Shown here: in pieces, positions 13,355-19,392 of the stretch
Numbering within the stretch: the stretch's first letter is position 1
Layout: each line of letters begins with the position of its first letter
Assembly: GCA_004296785.1 (NCBI GenBank)
Contig: SCVU01000513.1
Span: 1 to 19,392 of the forward strand
From: Planctomycetota bacterium
GTDB taxonomy: Bacteria > Planctomycetota > UBA1135 > GCA-002686595
Reading direction: 5' to 3'
DNA: 19,392 bases
Translations under genes and position numbers: made by a program
Notes under the pieces: generated by a model
The model's database searches: none
Told to the model about the DNA's origin: nothing
What the model saw: only the letters and a program-made list of their open reading frames with translations

Positions 13355-14395
13355 ATGCCGCCTGCATCCAGCGCCGGGGCCACGCCGCGCCACCTCGTCC
13401 GACTGCACGACCTCGAACCGTCGGCGATCGACGACCTGATCGACCACGCGCAACGGCTCAAGCGCCGCGCCGCGCGCGCCGACCTCGTCGGGCGCACGAT
13501 CGGCATGCTGTTCTTCCGCGGCTCGCTGCGCACGCGCACGTCGTTCGAGGCGGCCGTGCACCAGCTCGGCGGACACACGATCAACCTCAACGCGTCGAGC
13601 GACTTCTGGGAGCTCGAGGACCGCGAGGGAACCGTGATGGACGGCAAGGCGCCCGAGCACATCAAGGACGCCGCGCGCGCGCTGTCGCACTACGTGAACG
13701 CGCTCGCGATCCGCCCCGCGCCCGCCGGCCAGTCCTGGGCCGTCGACCGCCGCGACGCGCAGATCGCGTCGTGGGCGCGGCACTCCGCGGTGCCGGTGAT
13801 CAACATGGAGAGCGCGCTGTGGCACCCGCTGCAGGCGTTGGCCGACATGATGACGCTGCGCGAGTCGCTCGGTGAGCTGAAGGGCCGGCGCCTCGCGCTC
13901 GTGTGGGTGCACTCGCCCGAGCCGGCCTCGCTCGCGGTCCCCCACTCGCTGCTCGTGCCCGCGCTGCGCGCCGGCATGGACGTCAGCGTCGCGCACCCGA
14001 CCGGCTTCGGACTCGACGACGGCGTGGTCGGCGAAGCGCAGGAAGCCGCCGCGCGCGCGGGGACGAAGCTCGCGGTCGGCGGCAGCCTCGAGGACGCGGT
14101 GCGCGGCGCGGACGTCGTGTACGCGCGCTCGTGGCAGTCGCTCGAGGACTACGGCAACACGACGCTCGCCGCGAGCCGGCGCGCGCGCCTGTCGAGCTGG
14201 CGCGTCGACCGCAAGGCGATGGAGCTCGGCCGCGACGCGCGCTTCATGCACGCGATGCCGGTGCGGCGCAACGTCGAGGTGACCGACGAAGTGCTCGACG
14301 GCGCGCAGAGCTTGGTGCAGGCGCAGGCCGAGAACCGGCTGCACACGCAGAAGGCGCTGCTCGCGATGCTGCTCAAGGTCTCGGGCGCGGCGTAG
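13355..14395 (+). CDS. argF': N-acetylornithine / N-succinylornithine carbamoyltransferase (ArgF')
   Basis: It transfers a carbamoyl group to the delta-amino group of an N-acylated ornithine in arginine biosynthesis, before deacylation. The 346-residue protein has the carbamoyl-phosphate motif SLRTRT (57-62), HPLQ (157-160), the insertion typical of the acylornithine branch WELEDREGTVMDG (85-97) followed by KAPEH (98-102), and FMHAMPVRRN (297-306) where classical OTCases have HCLP. The pattern fits the Xanthomonas/Bacteroides ArgF' branch, not ordinary ArgF. P100 aligns with Pro90 of the Bacteroides fragilis enzyme, the residue that selects succinylornithine; Xanthomonas has Glu92 there. This points to a succinyl substrate. 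The start is the ATG at 13355, close behind a weak -10-like TACGCT. dnaE begins 24 nt after the stop, so the two may share a transcript although their roles are unrelated. Confidence 0.88.
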   Translation: MPPASSAGATPRHLVRLHDLEPSAIDDLIDHAQRLKRRAARADLVGRTIGMLFFRGSLRTRTSFEAAVHQLGGHTINLNASSDFWELEDREGTVMDGKAPEHIKDAARALSHYVNALAIRPAPAGQSWAVDRRDAQIASWARHSAVPVINMESALWHPLQALADMMTLRESLGELKGRRLALVWVHSPEPASLAVPHSLLVPALRAGMDVSVAHPTGFGLDDGVVGEAQEAAARAGTKLAVGGSLEDAVRGADVVYARSWQSLEDYGNTTLAASRRARLSSWRVDRKAMELGRDARFMHAMPVRRNVEVTDEVLDGAQSLVQAQAENRLHTQKALLAMLLKVSGAA

Positions 14396-14419
14396 CGCGG
14401 CGCGCGGCGAGGCAACGGC

Positions 14420-17400
14420 ATGTCCGGCTCCGACTTCGCGCACCTGCACGTCCACACCGAGTACAGCCTGCTCGACGGCGCCAATCGCATCGGCGCGCTC
14501 GTCGACGCGTGCAAGAAGGACGGCCAGCGCGCGATCGCGATCACCGACCACGGCAACCTGTTCGGCGCGATCGAGTTCTACCAGGCCTGCACGAAGGGCG
14601 GCATCAAGCCGATCCTCGGCTGCGAGGTCTACGTCGCGAAGAAGTCGCGCCTCGAGAAGCACAGCAAGGTCGACAACGGCTACAGCCACCTGACGCTGCT
14701 CGCGCGCGACGCGCAGGGCTGGCGCAACCTGCTCGAGCTCGCGTCGATCTCCTACCTCGAGGGCTACAACTACCGGCCGCGCGTCGACATGGAGGCGCTG
14801 CGCTCGCGCGCGAGCGGCATCACGTGCCTGTCGGGCTGCCTGGCCGGCGAGATCAACCAGCTCTTCCGCCTCGACAAGGAGAGCGAGGCCGAGAAGCTCG
14901 CCGGCGAACTGCGCGACCTGTTCGGACCCGAGCACTTCTGGCTCGAGCTGCAGCGCAACGGCATCGAGCTGCAGAACAAGGTCAACGAGGACCTCGTGCG
15001 CCTCGCGGGCCGCACCGGCATCCCGCTCGTCGCGACGAACGACATCCACTACCTGCGCCACGAGGACTGCCACGTGCAGGACGTGTTGATCTGCATCAAC
15101 ACGGGCGCCAAGCGCGCGGACGAGAAGCGCTGGCGCATGGACACCGACTCGCTGTTCTTCCGCACGGGCGAGGAGATGGCGCACATGTTCCGCGACCTGC
15201 CGAAGACGGTCACGGCGACCTGCGACATCGCGGACCAGGTCGACGTGAAGCTCGACTTCGGCAAGTACCACCTGCCGGTCTTCGACACCGGCACGAGCGA
15301 GAGCGCGGACCAGCTCTTCGACCGGCTGTGCGAGGAGGGCCTGCGCAAGTTCTACGGCGCGGAGCACGCCAAGGCGCGCGAGCGGCTCGAGTACGAGCGC
15401 GGCGTGATCCGCCAGATGGGCTTCGTCTCGTACTTCCTGATCGTGTGGGACCTGATCCGCTGGGCGCGCGATCACTCGATCTCGGTCGGGCCGGGCCGCG
15501 GCTCGGCGGCGGGCTCGCTGATCGCGTACGTGCTCGGCATCACGCAGGTCGATCCGCTGCGCTACGACCTCCTGTTCGAGCGCTTCCTCAACAGCTCGCG
15601 CATCTCGATGCCGGACATCGACATCGACTTCTGCAAGGAGGGCCGCGAGCGCGTGCTGCAGTACACGCGCGAGCGCTACGGCTCGGACCGCGTCACGCAG
15701 ATCGTGACCTTCGGCACGATGGCCGCGCGCACCGCGCTGCGCGACGTCGGGCGCGTGCTCGAGGTGCCGCTGGCGGAGGTCGACAAGATCGCGAAGCTCG
15801 TCCCGCAGGGGCCGGGCGCGAAGGAGCTCGCCGAACTCGCCGAGAGCGACGCAGACCTCGTCAAGGTGCGCAAGGAACGGCCCGACCTCGCCGACCTGTT
15901 CAAGTACTCGATCCAGCTCGAGGGCATCGCGCGCCACATCTCGACGCACGCCGCCGGCGTCGTGATCGCCGACCGCAAGCTGACCGAGTACGTGCCGCTG
16001 GCGACGCACGACGGCGAAGTCGTCACGCAGTGGCCGGGCCCGCAGCTCGAGCAGCTCGGCCTGCTCAAGATGGACTACCTCGGGCTGCGCACGCTGACGA
16101 TCCTCGATCGCGCGCTGGCGAGCCTGAAACTGGCGGGCACGGCGGTGCCGGATCTGTTGAAGCTGCCCGAGGACGACGCGCTGACGTTCCGCATGCTCGC
16201 GCAGGGCGACACGCTGGGCGTGTTCCAGCTCGAATCCGACGGGATGAAGAAGCTGCTCGCGCGCCTCAAGCCGACGCGCTTCGAGGACTTGATCGCCGTG
16301 CTCGCGCTGTACCGCCCCGGCCCGCTCGAGTCGGGCATGGTCGAGATGTTCATCCGGCGCAAGCACGGTCTGGAGCCGATCTCGTACGAGCACCCGTCGA
16401 TGGAGCCGATCCTGCGCGACACGTACGGCTGCATCGTCTACCAGGAGCAGGTGATGCTCATCTCGAGCGCGCTCTCCGGCTTCTCGCTCAACGAAGCGGA
16501 CAACCTGCGCAAGGCGATGGGCAAGAAGCAGCCCGAGGTGATGCAGAAGTTCGCGTCGAAGTTCGTCGAGGGCGCGATGAAGAACGGCTGCGCGCGCGAC
16601 GTCGCGCAGCAGATCTGGGACAACATCGAGAAGTTCGGGGGCTACGGCTTCAACAAGTCGCACTCGACCGCCTACGCGCTGATCACCTGGCAGACCGCGT
16701 GGCTGAAGGCGAACCACCGACGCGAGTTCCTGGCCGCGAACATGTCGTGCGAAATGCACGACAGCGACAAGATCAAGGCGTTCGTCGACGACGCGAAGGC
16801 GGCGAGCATCGCGATCCTGGCGCCGGACATCGCCGCGTCGGGCTGGGAGTTCCGCCCGACGCCGCCGGGCATCCGCTTCGGCCTCGGCGCGATCAAGGGC
16901 ACCGGCGAGAAGGCGATCGAGGCGCTCGTCGCGACACGCGCGCGCATGGACGGCGTGCCGACGCTGCACCGGCTGTGCAAGGAGGTCGACGCGCAGGAGA
17001 TGACGCGCCTCACCTGGGAAGCGCTGATCAAGGCCGGTTGCTTCGACGCGCAGGGCCACGACCGCGGCGCGCTGCTCGCCGCGCTCGACGCGGCGCTGTC
17101 CGACGGCCAGCGCGCGGCCGACGATCGGCGCGCGGGCCAGAGCTCGTTCTTCGATTTGCTCGAACCGGCGAGCGCGGCGGACGCCGACGGCATCGACGCG
17201 ACGAAGGCGTGGTCGCGCAGCGAGCGGCTCAAGGCCGAGTACGAAGTGCTCGGCTACTACCTGTCCGGCCACCCGCTCGAGGAGCGCGCCGGACTGTTCA
17301 GCATCCTCTCGACGTGCACGACCGGGCAGCTGCAGCAGCGCGGCGGCCAGGCCGAGGTCGTGCTGGCCGGGCTCGTGCGCGGCTTGCGCGAGGCGGTCGT

Positions 17401-17860
17401 CAAGACGGGCACGCTGGCCGGACAGAAGATGGCGCGCGCGCAGCTCGAGGATCTCGAGGGTTCGGCCGCGCTGACGTTCTTCCCGCGCACGTGGGAGCGC
17501 TTCCGCGCGGTCGTCGCCGACGACGCGGTCGTGATCGTCAAGGGCAAGGTCGACGATCGCTCCGAGGGCGCGGCGATGCTCGTCGACGAGGTCTGGACGC
17601 TCGAGCAGACGCTGAAGCGCTTCGAGGGCAGCGTGTGGATCTACGTGACGCCCGAGGACGAGGGCTTGATCGAGCGGCTGTTCGAGGTGCTCGGCAAGCA
17701 CCGCGGCGGCCGGCCGGTGTACCTGCAGGTGCTCGGCGCGGACGGCCGCGTGCGCCCGGTGCGCGCGGACGCGAAGCACGCGGTCGCGTTGACGGCCGAG
17801 CTCGCGCGCGACGTCGACGCGCTGCTCGGCCGCGGGCGCATGCGCCTCGCGCGGGGCTAG
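14420..17860 (+). CDS. dnaE: DNA polymerase III subunit alpha DnaE
   Basis: The replicative C-family polymerase, 1146 residues, standard DnaE1 length. The N-terminal PHP domain (1 to about 270) opens HLHVHTEYSLLDG and keeps all nine metal ligands expected of an active PHP nuclease: H10, H12, D19, H44, E69, H90, C140, D208, H210. The polymerase core has GPGRGSAAGSL (about 356-366), the catalytic aspartates in PDIDIDF (D401, D403) and D552 in LLKMDYLGL. Tandem helix-hairpin-helix sequence follows (about 780-900), then a probable clamp-binding motif QSSFFDLL (907-914). An OB fold (about 980-1060) and a tau-binding-type C-terminus complete it. The ATG at 14420 has a GAGG 7 nt upstream. It follows argF' by 24 nt and converges on rplQ across a large hairpin. 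It works with DnaX, encoded elsewhere in this window. Confidence 0.98.
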   Translation: MSGSDFAHLHVHTEYSLLDGANRIGALVDACKKDGQRAIAITDHGNLFGAIEFYQACTKGGIKPILGCEVYVAKKSRLEKHSKVDNGYSHLTLLARDAQGWRNLLELASISYLEGYNYRPRVDMEALRSRASGITCLSGCLAGEINQLFRLDKESEAEKLAGELRDLFGPEHFWLELQRNGIELQNKVNEDLVRLAGRTGIPLVATNDIHYLRHEDCHVQDVLICINTGAKRADEKRWRMDTDSLFFRTGEEMAHMFRDLPKTVTATCDIADQVDVKLDFGKYHLPVFDTGTSESADQLFDRLCEEGLRKFYGAEHAKARERLEYERGVIRQMGFVSYFLIVWDLIRWARDHSISVGPGRGSAAGSLIAYVLGITQVDPLRYDLLFERFLNSSRISMPDIDIDFCKEGRERVLQYTRERYGSDRVTQIVTFGTMAARTALRDVGRVLEVPLAEVDKIAKLVPQGPGAKELAELAESDADLVKVRKERPDLADLFKYSIQLEGIARHISTHAAGVVIADRKLTEYVPLATHDGEVVTQWPGPQLEQLGLLKMDYLGLRTLTILDRALASLKLAGTAVPDLLKLPEDDALTFRMLAQGDTLGVFQLESDGMKKLLARLKPTRFEDLIAVLALYRPGPLESGMVEMFIRRKHGLEPISYEHPSMEPILRDTYGCIVYQEQVMLISSALSGFSLNEADNLRKAMGKKQPEVMQKFASKFVEGAMKNGCARDVAQQIWDNIEKFGGYGFNKSHSTAYALITWQTAWLKANHRREFLAANMSCEMHDSDKIKAFVDDAKAASIAILAPDIAASGWEFRPTPPGIRFGLGAIKGTGEKAIEALVATRARMDGVPTLHRLCKEVDAQEMTRLTWEALIKAGCFDAQGHDRGALLAALDAALSDGQRAADDRRAGQSSFFDLLEPASAADADGIDATKAWSRSERLKAEYEVLGYYLSGHPLEERAGLFSILSTCTTGQLQQRGGQAEVVLAGLVRGLREAVVKTGTLAGQKMARAQLEDLEGSAALTFFPRTWERFRAVVADDAVVIVKGKVDDRSEGAAMLVDEVWTLEQTLKRFEGSVWIYVTPEDEGLIERLFEVLGKHRGGRPVYLQVLGADGRVRPVRADAKHAVALTAELARDVDALLGRGRMRLARG

Positions 17861-17918
17861 CGCGCGGCGCGCGGCGCGCGGCCAACGAGCGGCAAGCGGC
17901 TAGCGGCCCCGAAATGCT

Positions 17919-17949
17919 CGGCGCCGCGCGGTCGGACCGCGCGGCGCCG
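17919..17949. terminator. Large perfect hairpin between converging dnaE and rplQ (bidirectional terminator)
   Basis: CGGCGCCGCGCGGTC (17919-17933) and GACCGCGCGGCGCCG (17935-17949) are a 15-bp perfect inverted repeat around one base (in RNA about 13 bp with a 5-nt loop). It lies about 60 nt beyond the dnaE stop and about 40 nt beyond the rplQ stop, where a shared terminator is expected. Neither side has a T run. Confidence 0.65.
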
Positions 17950-17962
17950 GTGTGGCTGCACT

Positions 17963-17978
17963 GCTCGCTTGCGCGAGC
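17963..17978. terminator. Second hairpin next to rplQ stop
   Basis: GCTCGC (17963-17968) and GCGAGC (17973-17978) form a 6-bp stem with a TTGC tetraloop, 10 nt past the rplQ stop codon. It may serve with the larger neighbouring hairpin as the end of the rpoA-rplQ transcript. Confidence 0.45.
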
Positions 17979-17987
17979 GCGCCGCGC

Positions 17988-18383
17988 TCAGCTCTTCGCC
18001 GCGGCCTCGGGCTCTTCCTTCGGCGTGCGCTCGACGAACTCGATGATGCAGCGCGTGCCGTTGTCCCCGAGGCGCGGCTTGCCGAGCTTCAGGATCCGGC
18101 AGTAGCCGCCCGCGCGCACCTTGAAGCGCGGACCGAGCACGTCGAACAGCTTCTCGACGCTGCGCGCGTTGCGCAGCTGCGCGAAGGCGCGACGGCGGTG
18201 GTGCGTCGAGGAGACCTTCGAGAGCGTGACGAGCTTCTCGACGTGCGGGCGCAGCGCCTTCGCCTTCACCAGCGTCGTCGTGATCCGCTCGTGCTCGATC
18301 AGCGAATTGGTCATGTTGCGCATCAGAGCCGAACGGTGGCTCGTGGTGCGACCCAGCTTGAAGCCTGCTACACGGTGACGCAT
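17988..18383 (-). CDS. rplQ: 50S ribosomal protein bL17
   Basis: A structural protein of the large subunit near the peptide exit tunnel. The 131-residue protein begins MRHRVAGFKLGRTTSHRSAL and continues MRNMTNSLIEHERITTT, the diagnostic L17 N-terminus, followed by AKALRPHVEKLVTLSK. The C-terminal half has GGYCRILKLGKPRLGDNGTRCIIEFVE, then a short charged Ala-rich tail. Length is typical (about 120-130). The start is ATG at 18383. The sequence before it is CT-rich on the coding strand, with no Shine-Dalgarno. It lies 64 nt after rpoA, the usual end of the alpha operon, and is followed by two hairpins. Confidence 0.98.
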   Translation of the reverse strand: MRHRVAGFKLGRTTSHRSALMRNMTNSLIEHERITTTLVKAKALRPHVEKLVTLSKVSSTHHRRRAFAQLRNARSVEKLFDVLGPRFKVRAGGYCRILKLGKPRLGDNGTRCIIEFVERTPKEEPEAAAKS

Positions 18384-18447
18384 GGGAGGATTGTCGGAGA
18401 GGAGTGCGTGGGTGGATCGGCGCGGAGAATCAGCTCAGCGCGGTGGA

Positions 18448-19392
18448 TCAGCCTGCGAAGCCGAGCGCGAGCCCGAGCTCCGTGAGCTTCGCCTTGATCT
18501 CGGTCAGGCTGGTCTTGCCGAGGTTCTTGAGCGCCATGACTTCGGCCTCGGACATGCGCACGAGGTCGCGCACCGACTTAAGGTTCGCGCTGTCGAGGCA
18601 GTTGCGCGCGCGCACCGACAGCTCGAGGTCCGTCAGCGGGCGGTCGAGCAGCGCCTCGACCTCCGCCTGCTTGCGGTTGACCTGGTTGAACTCCGACATG
18701 CTCGGATCGCCGGCGACCAGGCGCTGGTCGCTGCTCTTGTCCGACAGCACGAACGGGTTCAGGTGCTTGCGGTAGATCTTGGCGGCCTCGGTCAGCGCCA
18801 TCTGCGGCGTGATCGTGCCGTCGGTCCAGATCTCGAGGACGAGCCGGTCGTAGTTCGTGAACTTGCCGACGCGCGTCGCTTCGACGGCGTAGCGCACGCG
18901 CTGCACCGGCGAGTACACCGAGTCGATCGGAATCGTGCCGAGCGCCTGCTCGGGCGAGACGTTCTCGTCGGCCGGCACGTAGCCGCGGCCCTTGCTGATC
19001 TCGAGCTCGATGCTGAACTCGCGATCGACGGTGAGCGTCGCGATGTGCAGGTCCTTGTTGACGACGACGCCCTCGTCCTCGCAGATGACGTCGGCGCCGG
19101 TGACCGGGCCCTTCGACTTCTTGTGGATGCGCGCCTTGATGCCGTCGGTGCCCGGGAACTGAACGCGCAGCCGCTTCAGGTTGAGCACGATGTCGGTCAT
19201 ATCCTCGTACACGCCTTCCAGCGACGAGAACTCGTGCTCGGCGCCCTCGACGCGCACCGACGTGATCGCGGTGCCCTCGATCGAGGAGAGCAGCACGCGG
19301 CGCAGGCCGTTGCCGATCGTGTGGCCGAAGCCGCGTTCGAACGGCTCGACGACGAACTTCCCGTACGACCCGGAGAACGAGTCGCTGTCGGG
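18448..19392 (-). CDS. rpoA: DNA-directed RNA polymerase subunit alpha, 5' end outside window
   Basis: The alpha dimer scaffolds RNA polymerase assembly and its C-terminal domain contacts UP elements and activators. 314 codons before the stop are visible and the reading frame is open to the window edge, so only about 15-20 N-terminal residues are missing. The amino-terminal domain shows GKFVVEPFERGFGHTIGNGL then RRVLLSSIEG, and HEFSSLEGVYEDMTDIVLNLK, both core assembly motifs. The C-terminal domain carries LDRPLTDLELSVRARNCL and the KNLGKTSLTEIKAKL stretch, including the Arg-Asn-Cys-Leu and Lys-Asn-x-Gly-Lys-x-Ser DNA-contact positions. An internal GTG at 19296 lies within the conserved RRVLLSS and is not the start. 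rplQ follows after 64 nt. Confidence 0.98.
   Translation of the reverse strand, partial: PDSDSFSGSYGKFVVEPFERGFGHTIGNGLRRVLLSSIEGTAITSVRVEGAEHEFSSLEGVYEDMTDIVLNLKRLRVQFPGTDGIKARIHKKSKGPVTGADVICEDEGVVVNKDLHIATLTVDREFSIELEISKGRGYVPADENVSPEQALGTIPIDSVYSPVQRVRYAVEATRVGKFTNYDRLVLEIWTDGTITPQMALTEAAKIYRKHLNPFVLSDKSSDQRLVAGDPSMSEFNQVNRKQAEVEALLDRPLTDLELSVRARNCLDSANLKSVRDLVRMSEAEVMALKNLGKTSLTEIKAKLTELGLALGFAG

Noticed and set aside
13349..17779. 1476-codon open frame antisense to argF' and dnaE
   Set aside because: Its composition (Arg, Ala, Val, Leu, His, Asp, Glu-rich) mirrors the sense codons and two well-known enzymes occupy the other strand.
13903..18105. 1400-codon plus-strand open frame overlapping dnaE in another frame
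   Set aside because: It is a frame-shifted shadow of dnaE, Arg/Gly/Ala-rich without domains; DnaE motifs are intact in the real frame.
19294..19296. Internal GTG as the start of rpoA
   Set aside because: Translation upstream continues as conserved RpoA sequence (GKFVVEPFERGFGHTIG) to the window edge, so the gene is truncated by the window.

Overview
The window is very GC-rich, gene-dense bacterial chromosome and almost all of it is housekeeping sequence. The best taxonomic guess is a high-GC Planctomycetota-type bacterium. The reasons are the style of the RpoN and HPF proteins, an ArgF'-type transcarbamylase in place of a classical ArgF, an ECF sigma/anti-sigma/CHAT cluster, and secreted FG-GAP-like proteins. 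This is inference from protein style, with moderate to low confidence.

Left part (1-6594, all minus strand). Read in the direction of transcription the order is tRNA-Arg(ACG), tadA, tRNA-Ser(CGA), tRNA-Ser(GGA), SRP RNA (ffs), dnaX, ebfC, recR, rpoN, truA and hpf. A near-consensus sigma-70 promoter lies just upstream of tRNA-Arg. The tadA-ffs-dnaX-ebfC-recR order is the one known near the Bacillus replication origin (yaaJ-scr-dnaX-yaaK-recR), so this is an ancient syntenic block. It combines decoding (tRNAs, TadA), protein targeting (SRP RNA), clamp loading (DnaX) and recombinational repair (EbfC, RecR). rpoN, truA and the start of hpf follow. A hairpin and a candidate promoter suggest that hpf is transcribed separately.

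Middle part (6595-10672, plus strand). A tight three-gene operon encodes an ECF-like sigma factor, a one-TM anti-sigma-like protein with a degenerate zinc-binding N-terminus, and an 875-residue helical-repeat/CHAT protease with an intact His/Cys dyad. The first two genes are 5 nt apart and the last two overlap as ATGA. This is the strongest candidate for an under-described regulatory system: a transcription factor, its membrane inhibitor and a caspase-like peptidase in one transcript.

Next (10669-13154, minus strand) come two secreted proteins: a 599-residue FG-GAP/beta-propeller-like protein and a 186-residue exported protein of unknown function. The stop codon of the first overlaps the CHAT stop codon in a CTAG. 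A strong hairpin lies between the two secreted genes.

Right part. On the plus strand (13355-17860) an N-acetyl/N-succinylornithine carbamoyltransferase (argF') is followed 24 nt later by dnaE, the replicative polymerase alpha subunit, which keeps a complete PHP metal-ligand set. Converging from the right on the minus strand are rplQ and the 5'-truncated rpoA, the end of the alpha ribosomal-protein operon. A large perfect hairpin separates dnaE from rplQ. No CRISPR array, insertion sequence or integrase gene was seen.
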